64,000 bases of DNA from Paenarthrobacter sp. (lineage in GTDB: Bacteria > Actinomycetota > Actinomycetes > Actinomycetales > Micrococcaceae), in the NCBI GenBank assembly GCA_031179305.1, contig JAPSHX010000014.1, positions 1 through 64,000 of the forward strand. Direction: 5' to 3'. The position numbers and the translations under genes are program-made. The notes beneath the pieces are model-generated. The model ran no database searches. It saw only the letters and a program-made list of their open reading frames with translations, and was not told the DNA's origin. How positions within the stretch are numbered: the first letter of the stretch is position 1; every line of letters starts with the position of its first letter. Positions 45,229 to 53,932 of the stretch are shown in pieces.

Positions 45229-46158
45229 TTAGAGCTCATTCCGGAGGCGCTGACGGTAAGTCCTGGGTGTTTCTCCGGCGTCATTGAGGAAGTGCCGGTT
45301 GAAGTTTGAGAGGTTTGAAAAGCCGACTTCGTAGCAGATGTCCGAGATGGCTTTGTCGGTTCGTTCCAAGAGCCGACGTGCGTGTGCGAGGCGCAGCTTC
45401 CGGATCAAGTCGCTGAAGTTTTGGCCGGTTGCGCGCTTAAAGTACTTCGAAAATGTTGGTTCTGTCATTCCGACCAGAGCGGCCGCATCGGACATTTTGA
45501 TAGCTCCGGCGTGGTTGCTGAAGACGTATTCCAGAACGATGTCGACCACGGCTGCGGCCTGGCCGTCCAGCTGGGGCCTGAACCATTCGTCGGCGAGGTA
45601 GCGCCGTTCTTCCTGTGGCGCGCGGACCAAAGTAGAGAAGAGCTCCATGAGGTGCTGAAGCCGCTCAAGTCCTGTGGAAGCGCCCATGGCTTCCATGGAA
45701 AGCGCCGCATTCCGCGCCGTCTGTCCGAGGAATTCGAGACCGCGGGCGGACTGATCGAGCAGAGGTTTGACTTCGGCCATCTCGGGGACGAGGGCCGCGG
45801 TGAGCTCCACCCACTTTCCGTCGAATTGGATCACCACGTCGCGGTTCTCCAGGACTTCTCCAGGTTCCAGGTCACTGACCCAGTCGTGGGGAAGGTCGGA
45901 ACCGACAAGCGAGACATGTCCGGCCTCAAACGTCCCGATGTAGTCACCGACGATGAACTTTCCACTGCCCTTACGAATGAGGTGAATCTCGTACTCAGGG
46001 TGATAATTCCACCGCGCAACAGGGCTCGGGTAGTCGTGTTCGTGCCACCTGACAGAGTGGTTGGGGTCCGGCGGAATGACTTCGCGATTAGCGCGCATTC
46101 CCAGCAGTCTTTCAGCCAGCCGGGCAGTAGCTCCGCCGTGGGGTTCGCCTGCTCTCAC
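45229..46158 (-). CDS. AraC-family regulator of the polyol locus
   Basis: About 309 residues: an N-terminal cupin sensor (HPEYEIHLIRKGSGKFIVGDYIGTFEAGHVSLVGSDLPHDW), a helical linker, and a C-terminal pair of helix-turn-helix motifs (IKMSDAAALVGMTEPTFSKYFKRATG..F and AISDICYEVGFSNLSNFNRHF). It is divergent from the binding-protein gene, 276 bases away, and probably activates it with the sugar alcohol as inducer. GTG at 46158 has GGAGAG five bases upstream. Confidence 0.88.
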   Translation of the reverse strand: MRAGEPHGGATARLAERLLGMRANREVIPPDPNHSVRWHEHDYPSPVARWNYHPEYEIHLIRKGSGKFIVGDYIGTFEAGHVSLVGSDLPHDWVSDLEPGEVLENRDVVIQFDGKWVELTAALVPEMAEVKPLLDQSARGLEFLGQTARNAALSMEAMGASTGLERLQHLMELFSTLVRAPQEERRYLADEWFRPQLDGQAAAVVDIVLEYVFSNHAGAIKMSDAAALVGMTEPTFSKYFKRATGQNFSDLIRKLRLAHARRLLERTDKAISDICYEVGFSNLSNFNRHFLNDAGETPRTYRQRLRNEL

Positions 46159-46434
46159 GATGGCTCTCCGTGTTGTTGTGTATATGAAATATGGACAGCA
46201 CCTCAACCGCCTCCCCTAGAATAACGGCTGCCTCGGGGTGAAGGGCGGGAAAATTAGTATCAGAAATGGGCAACCAAGGCGCTAGTTGTGCCCTCCCCGC
46301 AGTCCTAATGTTGAGAAAACAAGAGAGCGGCGCACGGGAAATTCCTAGGAGTAGCCGCTTCACCCCCGCCCGGCATCGACACAGCAGTCGAAATGCGGTG
46401 ACTGTGCACCCTTGAAAGAACAAAGGAGTCCTTT

Positions 46435-47787
46435 ATGCGCCAGAAAATGTGTGCTGCGACCTTGGCCGCCGGCGCTTTGTGTGTCGCGCTGAGCGCCTCG
46501 GCCTGTGCAGGTGCCGGCGGCGGCAATTCCGCCGGAGACCCGAACAGCATCAGTGTCCTTATGGTGAACAACCCCCAGATGGAGGACCTGCAGCGGCTCA
46601 CCGCAGAGAACTTCACCAAGGAAACCGGGATCCGGGTCAATTACACGATCCTGCCGGAGAACGATGTCCGGGCCAAGATCAGCCAGGAGTTCTCCAGCCA
46701 GGCCGGCCAGTATGACGTCGCATCCCTGTCCAACTACGAGATCCCGTTCTACTCAGCCAACGGCTGGCTCGCACCGCTGGACGATGTCGCCCAAGACTCG
46801 GAGTTTGATCAGGGCGACATCCTGCCCGCCTATACCGCGTCCCTGACCGGTGAGGACGGCAAGCTGTACGGAGAGCCCTTCTACGGGGAGTCTTCGTTCC
46901 TGATGTATCGCAAGGACATCCTGGAGGCCAAGGGCGTGACCATGCCGACGAAGCCCACCTGGGACGAGGTCGCGGACATCGCCGCAAAGGTAGACGGTGC
47001 GGAACCGGGAATGAAGGGCATCTGCCTCCGGGGGCAGCCGGGCTGGGGACAGGTCTTCGCACCCCTGACCACCGTGGTGAACACCTTCGGCGGGACGTGG
47101 TTCGACAAAGACTGGAACGCACAGGTCAACTCCCCGGAGTTCACCGAAGCTGTGGAGTTCTACACCAAACTGGTCCGCGAGCATGGTGAGGCAGGCGCCG
47201 CGCAGGCAGGTTTCACGGAGTGCCTGAACAACATGGGCCAGAGCAACGTGGCCATGTGGTACGACGCAACCTCCGCCGCAGGCGCCTTGGAAGCCGAGGA
47301 TTCCCCGGTGAAGGGCAAGATCGGTTACGCGCAGGCTCCGGTGAAGGAAACCGCTTCTTCGGGCTGGTTGTGGACTTGGTCCTGGGCCATGCAGGCCGCG
47401 TCGAAGAAGCAGGATGCCGCCGAGAAATTCATTGCCTGGGCCAGTTCGAAGGACTACGAGGAACTGGTGGCCTCCGAGCTCGGCTGGGCGAAGGTCCCCT
47501 CCGGTAAGCGGGTCTCCACCTACGAAAACACGGAGTTCCAGAAGGCTGCCCCGTTCTTTGAAGCCGAACGGTTCGCGATCGAGAACGCCGACCCGAAGAA
47601 CCCCGGTGCGCAGGAACGCCCCGCCGTCGGCATCCAGTTCGTGGGTATCCCCGAATTCGCTGCCCTAGGCACCAACGTTTCCCAAGGCGTCACCTCCGCC
47701 ATCGCCGGCCAAGGCAGTGTGGCTGACGCGCTGGCCAAAGGCCAGGAAGCCGCCCAAAAGGTCGGCAACAAGTACAAGCAGCCCTAA
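46435..47787 (+). CDS. Polyol/sugar ABC transporter substrate-binding lipoprotein
   Basis: A 450-residue family 1-type binding protein. Lipoprotein signal with lipobox LSASAC near residue 24; 'FTKETGIRVNYTILPENDVRAKISQEF', 'QYDVASLSNYEIPFYSANGWLAPLDD' and 'LYGEPFYGESSFLMYRKDIL' are typical of SmoE/MtlE binding proteins for sorbitol and mannitol. The permeases and dehydrogenase downstream support a polyol ligand. AGGAG lies seven bases before the ATG. Confidence 0.88.
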   Translation: MRQKMCAATLAAGALCVALSASACAGAGGGNSAGDPNSISVLMVNNPQMEDLQRLTAENFTKETGIRVNYTILPENDVRAKISQEFSSQAGQYDVASLSNYEIPFYSANGWLAPLDDVAQDSEFDQGDILPAYTASLTGEDGKLYGEPFYGESSFLMYRKDILEAKGVTMPTKPTWDEVADIAAKVDGAEPGMKGICLRGQPGWGQVFAPLTTVVNTFGGTWFDKDWNAQVNSPEFTEAVEFYTKLVREHGEAGAAQAGFTECLNNMGQSNVAMWYDATSAAGALEAEDSPVKGKIGYAQAPVKETASSGWLWTWSWAMQAASKKQDAAEKFIAWASSKDYEELVASELGWAKVPSGKRVSTYENTEFQKAAPFFEAERFAIENADPKNPGAQERPAVGIQFVGIPEFAALGTNVSQGVTSAIAGQGSVADALAKGQEAAQKVGNKYKQP

Positions 47788-47807
47788 CCGAACCGCAGGA
47801 GAACATC

Positions 47808-48776
47808 ATGACTACCGCAACGGCGCGCATCTCCCGCCCGGGACACACCGCAGCCAAACCTTCACGAGACGCCAAATCGCGCGAACGCGCCCTGGCCTGG
47901 GCACGGCGTGCACCACTGCTCCCGGCCCTGGTCTTCCTCATCCTGGTCACCCAACTCCCGTTCGTGGTGACCCTCATCATCTCGTTCATGAACTGGAACA
48001 GCCTCAGCCCGGACAAGACCGCCTTCGCCGGCCTGGAAAACTACGTCACCGTCCTCACAGACCCTGACCTGCGCCAGGCCATCTTCACCACCATCCTGCT
48101 AACGGTCTCCGTCGTGCTGATCAGCCTCATCATCGGACTGGGACTCGCGCTGCTGCTGGACAAGAAGTTCATCGGCCGCGGACTGGCCCGCACCCTGCTG
48201 ATCGCCCCGTTCCTGGTAGTTCCCGTCGCCGCGGCCCTGATCTGGAAGCACGCCCTGCTCAACCCCACCTACGGGCTGATCAACGGTGTCCTGACCTGGG
48301 TATGGTCACTCTTTGGCAGCGCCCCGGCGCCGCAACTGGACCTGCTCTCGCAGGCACCCATGATGGCGGTAATCCTCTCCCTCGTGTGGCAGTGGACCCC
48401 GTTCATGATGCTCGTCCTGCTGGCCGGACTGCAGTCCCGCCCCATGGACACCGTGGAAGCGGCGCAGATGGACGGGGCCACCCCCTGGGGGATCTTCCGC
48501 CACCTGACGCTGCCGCACCTGCGCCAGTACCTGGAACTCGGCGGACTGCTTGGAGCGATTTATATAGTGCAGAACTTCGACGCCGTCTTTACCCTCACCG
48601 CAGGCGGACTCGGCACGGCCAACCTGCCCTATGCCATCTACCAGACGTTCTACTTCGCTAACGAATACGGCCTGGCATCCGCCGCCGGCGTCGTGGTGGT
48701 CATCGGCACCATCATCGTGGCCACCTTCGCCCTCCGCACCGTCTTTTCACTCTTCAAGAAGGAGGCAGCCCGATGA
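47808..48776 (+). CDS. Polyol/sugar ABC transporter permease (MalF-like)
   Basis: A 322-residue membrane protein with six main spans; the inner-membrane loop 'MDTVEAAQMDGATPWGIFRHLTLPHL' near 215 is the EAA motif that contacts the ATPase. It follows the binding-protein gene by 20 bases and overlaps the next permease (ATGA). No ATPase gene is in the locus, so a shared MsiK/UgpC-type ATPase encoded elsewhere is expected. Confidence 0.9.
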   Translation: MTTATARISRPGHTAAKPSRDAKSRERALAWARRAPLLPALVFLILVTQLPFVVTLIISFMNWNSLSPDKTAFAGLENYVTVLTDPDLRQAIFTTILLTVSVVLISLIIGLGLALLLDKKFIGRGLARTLLIAPFLVVPVAAALIWKHALLNPTYGLINGVLTWVWSLFGSAPAPQLDLLSQAPMMAVILSLVWQWTPFMMLVLLAGLQSRPMDTVEAAQMDGATPWGIFRHLTLPHLRQYLELGGLLGAIYIVQNFDAVFTLTAGGLGTANLPYAIYQTFYFANEYGLASAAGVVVVIGTIIVATFALRTVFSLFKKEAAR

Positions 48777-49690
48777 GCACCCTCACTCCCGATGCACCGC
48801 AGAGCACACCCCCCGGCCCCACAGCCCTGAACACCGGTAGCCGTAAACGCGGCAAGTCACGCATGGATCCCACTCGCAATAACACCGCCGCCGGCATCGC
48901 CGCCTGGCTGCTGGCGCTGCTCTTCGCAGTCCCGGTCCTGTGGATGGTCCTCACCTCGTTCCACTCCGAAACCGACGCCGCCACGAACCCGCCCTCGATC
49001 GCTGCGAACCTCACGCTGGACGCGTACCGCGAATTCTTCGGCGAAACGTCCGGTGTCAGCCCGTGGCCATCGCTGATCAACTCCGCCACCGCCTCGATCC
49101 TGTCCACGGTCCTGGTGCTGCTTCTGGCCTTCCCGGCTGCGTACGCCCTGTCCATTCGACCGGTGAAGAAGTGGACCGACGTGATGTTCTTCTTCCTCTC
49201 CACCAAGATGATGCCCGTGGTGGCAGCGATCCTGCCGCTCTACCTCTTCGCCCGGGCCGTGGGGGCGCTGGACAACATCTGGTTCCTGATCCTGATGTAC
49301 ACGTCCATGAACCTGCCGATCGCCGTGTGGATGATGCGTTCCTTCCTTGCTGAGGTGCCGGAGGAAATGCTGGAAGCAGCACAGATCGACGGCGCGAACC
49401 TCCTTCTCATCCTGCGCAAAATCATTGCCCCCGTGGCCATGCCCGGTATCGCCGCGACCGCCTTGATCTGCTTCATCTTCAGCTGGAACGAGCTGCTCCT
49501 GGCCCGGGTCCTCACCGGCGTTGTGGCAGGCACCGCCCCGGTGTTCCTCACTGGCTTCGTCTCCGGCCAGGGTCTCTTCCTCGCCCAGGTCTGCGCGGCC
49601 GCCGTCGTGATCTCCCTGCCGGTGCTGTTCGCGGGCTTTGCTGCCCAGGACAAGCTCGTCCAGGGCCTCTCCCTCGGCGCCGTGAAATAG
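48773..49690 (+). CDS. Polyol/sugar ABC transporter permease (MalG-like)
   Basis: A 305-residue membrane protein, partner of the preceding permease. Six spans and the EAA loop 'VPEEMLEAAQIDGANLLLILRKIIAPVAMP' near 200. The first ~35 residues are a cytoplasmic basic tail. Its ATG overlaps the upstream stop, so the two subunits are translated together. Confidence 0.9.
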   Translation: MSTLTPDAPQSTPPGPTALNTGSRKRGKSRMDPTRNNTAAGIAAWLLALLFAVPVLWMVLTSFHSETDAATNPPSIAANLTLDAYREFFGETSGVSPWPSLINSATASILSTVLVLLLAFPAAYALSIRPVKKWTDVMFFFLSTKMMPVVAAILPLYLFARAVGALDNIWFLILMYTSMNLPIAVWMMRSFLAEVPEEMLEAAQIDGANLLLILRKIIAPVAMPGIAATALICFIFSWNELLLARVLTGVVAGTAPVFLTGFVSGQGLFLAQVCAAAVVISLPVLFAGFAAQDKLVQGLSLGAVK

Positions 49691-49730
49691 CCCCGCCGGT
49701 TCCCTCCAAACTTTTTCTAGGATTATTTCG

Positions 49731-50789
49731 ATGACAACGACGACCACACAGTCACCCGTCCCCGGCTCCGCACTGCCCGCCACCATGCGCGCCAACATCC
49801 TCAAGAGCCAAGGCCATATGGCAACGGAAACGTTGCCCCTCCCCAAGCTCGACGCTGACCAGGTTCTGGTACAAGTGGCCGCCGTCGGCGTCTGCGGCAG
49901 CGACGTCCATTACTACGACCACGGCCGGATCGGCCCCTACGTGGTGGACCACCCGCTGATCCTCGGCCACGAACTGTCCGGCCGGATCGCCGCCGTCGGC
50001 AGCACCGTTGACCCGTCCCGCATCGGCAAGCGGGTCGCCGTCGAGCCCCAGCGCCCCTGCCGCACCTGCAAGCAGTGCAAAGCCGGACGCTACAACCTCT
50101 GCCCCGACATCGAGTTTTACGCCACCCCGCCGATCGACGGTGCCTTCGCCGAATACGTGACCATCCAGTCCGACTTCGCCTACGACATCCCCGACAACGT
50201 CAGCGATGAAGCAGCCGCCCTGATCGAACCGCTCTCCGTCGGTCTCTGGGCCTGCGAACGTGCGGAGATCCGTCCCGGCAGCCGGGTTCTGATCGCAGGC
50301 GCCGGTCCCATCGGCATCATCGCCGCCCAGGCCGCACGTGCCTACGGTGCCACCGAAATCTACATCTCCGATATTGCCGAAGACCGGCTCGCGTTCGCCC
50401 TCGAAAACGGCGCTACCCACGCCCTCAACGCCAGGACGGACACGGTGGAAGGGCTTGACGTCGACGCGTTCATTGACGCGTCCGGCGCACCCCAGGCCGT
50501 CCGTTCGGGTATCAAGGCCGTCGGGCCTGCGGGTCGGGTGATCCTGGTGGGACTCGGCGCGGACGATGTCGAACTGCCCGTTTCCTTCATCCAGAACCGC
50601 GAGATCTGGCTCTCCGGAGTATTCCGCTACACCAACACCTGGCCCCTTGCCATCGAACTCCTCGCGGAGGGCAAAGTCGACCTGGACATCCTGGTCACGG
50701 GTAAGTTCGCCCTCGCTGAGTCCGAAGCCGCGCTCAAAGCCGGCAAGCAGCCCGGCCAGCTCAAAGCCGTGGTGTACCCGGGCCGATGA
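49731..50789 (+). CDS. Zinc-dependent polyol dehydrogenase (sorbitol/xylitol dehydrogenase type)
   Basis: A 352-residue medium-chain dehydrogenase. Catalytic zinc region VCGSDVHYYDHGRIG..LGHELSG, structural-zinc cysteines in CRTCKQCKAGRYNLC, and NAD fold GAGPIGIIAAQAARAYGA with an acidic residue after YISD favouring NAD. The family oxidises sorbitol to fructose or xylitol to xylulose. It overlaps the following kinase gene by four bases (ATGA). Confidence 0.9.
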   Translation: MTTTTTQSPVPGSALPATMRANILKSQGHMATETLPLPKLDADQVLVQVAAVGVCGSDVHYYDHGRIGPYVVDHPLILGHELSGRIAAVGSTVDPSRIGKRVAVEPQRPCRTCKQCKAGRYNLCPDIEFYATPPIDGAFAEYVTIQSDFAYDIPDNVSDEAAALIEPLSVGLWACERAEIRPGSRVLIAGAGPIGIIAAQAARAYGATEIYISDIAEDRLAFALENGATHALNARTDTVEGLDVDAFIDASGAPQAVRSGIKAVGPAGRVILVGLGADDVELPVSFIQNREIWLSGVFRYTNTWPLAIELLAEGKVDLDILVTGKFALAESEAALKAGKQPGQLKAVVYPGR

Positions 50790-51454
50790 CCGAGTCCATC
50801 CCCTCGAGGCAACACAAGGACCCTGTGTTGAACGATCCGTCTGTCCAGGAGGCAGTCGTGCAGCTTCGAGAGCGGATCCTCACCGGGACCCGAACCACGG
50901 TGGGGATTACGGGACCTCCGGGTGTAGGAAAGTCCACGTTTGCCGACTCACTTCTGAAAATACTGGGGCCAGAGCAAGCGGTGGTAGTACCGATGGACGG
51001 CTTTCACCTGGGAAATGCAGTACTCAACCATGCGGGGTTGACGACGCGCAAAGGTGCAATCGAAACGTTTGATGTCGGCGGGTATGTGTCGCTGCTGCAG
51101 CGGCTGGCACGGGCGAATGAACCCGTAGTCTACGCACCGGATTTCAACCGCGTCCTTGACGAACCGATAGCTGCCTGCATCGCGATACCCCGGGATGTTC
51201 CCGTGGTAATCACGGAAGGAAACTACCTGCTGGCCGACGAGCCCGGCTGGAGAGAAATTCGGAAGTGCCTGAATGAAGTGTGGTACCTCGAAAGCGTTGA
51301 GGATATCCGCCGCCACCGGCTCTTAGAGAGGCACATCCGCTTTGGAAAAAGCCCTTCGGATGCTGCTCACTGGGCCCACGGATCAGACCAGCGGAACGCC
51401 GAATTCATCAACGCCACCCGCCACAAGGCCGACAGAATCATCTCCTGGTCATGA
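50786..51454 (+). CDS. P-loop nucleoside/sugar kinase family protein
   Basis: A 222-residue kinase of the uridine kinase/pantothenate kinase fold. Walker A is GITGPPGVGKST near residue 40, followed by 'VVVPMDGFHLGN' and 'YAPDFNRVLDEPIA..IPRDVPVVITEGNYLL', the pattern of the 'nucleoside/nucleotide kinase' (FrcK-like) group linked to sugar loci. It may phosphorylate the sugar product of the dehydrogenase, but the substrate cannot be read from sequence. Confidence 0.85.
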   Translation: MTESIPSRQHKDPVLNDPSVQEAVVQLRERILTGTRTTVGITGPPGVGKSTFADSLLKILGPEQAVVVPMDGFHLGNAVLNHAGLTTRKGAIETFDVGGYVSLLQRLARANEPVVYAPDFNRVLDEPIAACIAIPRDVPVVITEGNYLLADEPGWREIRKCLNEVWYLESVEDIRRHRLLERHIRFGKSPSDAAHWAHGSDQRNAEFINATRHKADRIISWS

Positions 51455-51483
51455 CCAGCAACAGAAACGGCAAGGAAACCTCT

Positions 51484-52490
51484 ATGCAATCCCTCGATCT
51501 GGCACCTGAAGCGTCTATGGACCACGTTCTGACCGTCATCGCGAATCCCTCGTCGACATCATCAGAGATCCGCACCGGGATATACCAACCACAGCACACC
51601 CGGGCGACAGCCCGATGAACGTGGCGATAGGCTGCGCCAGGCTTGGCCTGGCGACAAAGCTTGTCACGAGCTACGCCGACGACTCAAACGGGCTCCTGGT
51701 CGAAAGCCATCTGCAGTCCAATGCGGTGTCAGTCATCAGAGGAAGCAGCGCCAGGACGTCCACAGCCACGGCGACACTGGGCACCGATGGGGCCGCGACC
51801 TATACGTTCGATATTGGCTGGGACCTGAACGGTGCTTCCCTTCCGGCAATGGCCACGGCACGTATGTCCGCTCATGTTCATACCGGGTCCATCGCCGCGG
51901 TGCTTTCCCCGGGCGGCCAGGCCACCCTTGAGCTCGTAAAAGCGGCCAGGGATAACGCCACGATCAGCTACGACCCCAATTGCCGGCCGGCAATCAGCCA
52001 CGACGTCGCGGAGACACGTAAAGAGGTTGAACTCTTCGTTGCAGTCAGTGACGTCGTCAAGGCCAGCGACGAAGACCTGGTGTGGCTGTACCCGCACCGC
52101 AGCCCGGAGGAAAGCCTGGCAGCATGGCTGGAACTCGGCCCATCGCTCACAGCCTTAACTAGGGGAGCAGCCGGCCCTGTCATCATCACCCGCCGAGGAC
52201 GGCTGAAGCTGAGAGCGAAACCCGTCAGCGTGGCTGACACGGTAGGGGCCGGAGACTCGTTCATGGCTGCGCTAATCGCCGGCCTCTCCCAACTCCAAGC
52301 ACTCGGTGCAGGCGGAAGACCACGATTGCAGACACTGCCCATTAAGGATCTTGAAGTCCTCGCCGTCTACGCCAACCGGGCAGCTGCCATCACCTGCTCC
52401 CGGCACGGGGCAAACCCGCCATCCGCGGCCGAGCTTGGCACACTGTCTCGTCGTGATGCGGGGCAGGGCTGTGTCGCCCATGAAAGCTGA
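51484..52490 (+). pseudogene. PfkB-family fructokinase-like gene with N-terminal frameshift
   Basis: From ATG 51484 (AAGGAAA upstream) the frame reads to LTVI, then one base is missing at 51541-51542; correcting it gives GESLVDIIRDPHRDIPTTAHPGDSP, the normal start of a PfkB fructokinase, which joins MNVAIGCARLGLATKLVT at 51615. The rest is intact to the DTVGAGDSF catalytic motif near the end. As written, only the fragment from 51615 (291 codons, no ribosome site) is open. In the pathway it would phosphorylate the ketose made by the dehydrogenase. Confidence 0.8.
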
Positions 52491-52686
52491 TTATGGCAGT
52501 TTGTTGTGGGACCGGGTTCGCAGTTTATTTGGCCCCCCTTCATGCCTCGTCGGGTGATGAATCGCAGTTTCCTTGAGCCCATCGACCGTTCGTTCATATC
52601 GGTGTGCTTTTCCAACAGTGGAAGGCGCCGCGGACGACTATGACGAATCCACGGACCTCCGAGGGGATGAGAAGTGTCCCCCTCAG

Positions 52687-52719
52687 GGGTGTTCCAGTTC
52701 CAAGGAACTGGGACACCCC
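52687..52719. repeat. Palindromic repeat P, copy 3
   Basis: GGGTGTTCCAGTTCC AA GGAACTGGGACACCC, a 15-bp stem with one mismatch: the best-preserved copy of the family at 22937 and 41443. It could act as a terminator after the polyol operon, but similar sequences lie in other contexts. Confidence 0.7.
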
Positions 52720-52789
52720 GGGGAGTGAAGAATCGACGGCCATTCTGCCGCTGAGCGTCGTTGTCTTAGCCGGGTGGTAAGAATGGATC

Positions 52790-53163
52790 ATGTTTCAGAA
52801 GCCTCCGAACATTGCCCTAGAACACTTCACCAGCACCACGCAGGACTTGGCGCGCGCGGTCATGGCCAGCAAGTACCTGACCCTGGAGTTGCACTTCGGT
52901 CTGGAGGTTTCATCGCCCGCGACCCGGAAGGTGTCCGCATTCTTACCGCAGATATCGGTGTGCGGACGGATAAGAAGACCGGGAAGCGCGTCGGGGCCAT
53001 GGAGCGGCTTCGTGAACAGAGCACGGAACCGGGATTCCCGCGGGGGATCTCGGTATATCAAGCAAAGAATTGCGTAAAGCACTACGACTTGGAACGTGAC
53101 GGCAACGGCGCTCCCTATTTCTTCATTGATCGTCCACACCCTGGAACTGGTGAAGACGTCTGA
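52790..53163 (+). pseudogene. Frameshifted hypothetical gene
   Basis: The first frame reads MFQKPPNIALEHFTSTTQDLARAV..YLTLELHFGLE; after one indel near 52905-52910 the next frame reads GFIARDPEGVRILTADIGVRTDKKTGKRV..IERLRE-like helices to HPGTGEDV and stop. Joined, they make a plausible ~124-residue soluble protein. I do not recognise the family. Confidence 0.45.
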
Positions 53164-53262
53164 CAGGTCCTTTGCTCCAAGGGTCAGGGCTTTATTCTCA
53201 GGACGTGCCAGCAGTAACCCGACCTTCGCTTCCCTCCGGATCGGTACCCGCTGCCAGACTGA

Positions 53263-53354
53263 TAGTGGCGCGCTCTGAAGCGCAACCCTATCCGTCGCTG
53301 GACGGCTGATATCAAGACCGACCACTGACCACCAGAAGGGCAGGCACCGATACA
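53263..53354 (+). repeat. 90-bp dispersed direct repeat, copy 2
   Basis: Partner of 41013-41102, described there. Here it follows the frameshifted hypothetical gene with no SRAP gene downstream. Confidence 0.8.
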
Positions 53355-53439
53355 CGGATTGTCAGCACCCGCGTGAACAGTGCTCGGAACAACGGCCCCG
53401 ACTCGATTGCGCCGGCGGAGCGATGGACATCGCTGCTAA

Positions 53440-53467
53440 AGAATCTTTCAATTTTCGCGTCACGATT
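53440..53467 (+). promoter_or_regulatory. ECF-type promoter candidate upstream of the DUF2188 gene
   Basis: AAAGAATCTTTCAATTTTCG then CGTCACGATT, ending 92 bases before the DUF2188 ATG. Same motif as at 31.4, 36.25, 38.3 and 40.2 kb. Confidence 0.45.
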
Positions 53468-53558
53468 GCCACTAAACGGGCACATATAGAGGGGCGGTGC
53501 ATCCATTGGCCGTTAGGCTGGGCCCAAATCAATTGACGTCGGTAAGGAGCGGATCGAA

Positions 53559-53816
53559 ATGGCCAAAGGCAATGACAACGACCGGTACGTAGTCCCCAAC
53601 AACGATCGCGGTGGCTAGGACGTCAAGAAAGAAGACGCCAAACGGGTCTCTTCCCATGAACCCACTTAGAAGGCCGCCGAGAAGAGGGCCAAGGAAATCG
53701 TTGAGAACACGGGCCACGGGCACGGCGAAGTCCGCATCCAGAACAAGAACGGGAAGTTCAGCGACAGTGACTCGGGATCCAGGAACGAGTCACCAGCCAA
53801 GGACACCAAACACTAA
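53559..53816 (+). pseudogene. DUF2188 gene interrupted by two amber codons
   Basis: AAGGAG lies nine bases before an ATG that opens an 86-codon frame. It reads MAKGNDNDRYVVPNNDRGG, TAG, DVKKEDAKRVSSHEPT, TAG, KAAEKRAKEIVENTGHGH..VRIQNKNGKF and ends DTKH. The layout is that of DUF2188, in which the first TAG replaces the usual Trp and the second probably a Gln. Codons are at 53616-53618 and 53667-53669. The rest is undisturbed, so the lesions are recent or tolerated. Confidence 0.75.
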
Positions 53817-53894
53817 AGTCCCGCCCGGCAGAAACGCGCCCCAGCAGCCATTTTGCGTGGGCTGCTCTGGCTATTGTCAGAGCTGGCTGACACA

Positions 53895-53922
53895 CTTCCT
53901 GTCAGGAAACCCTGACAGGAAG
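53895..53922. promoter_or_regulatory. Perfect 12-bp inverted repeat overlapping a ribosome site
   Basis: CTTCCTGTCAGG AAAC CCTGACAGGAAG, with the right arm AGGAAGG serving as the Shine-Dalgarno of the gene starting at 53933. It could be an operator for an autoregulator or an mRNA hairpin hiding the ribosome site. Confidence 0.6.
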
Positions 53923-53932
53923 GCATGAAGCC

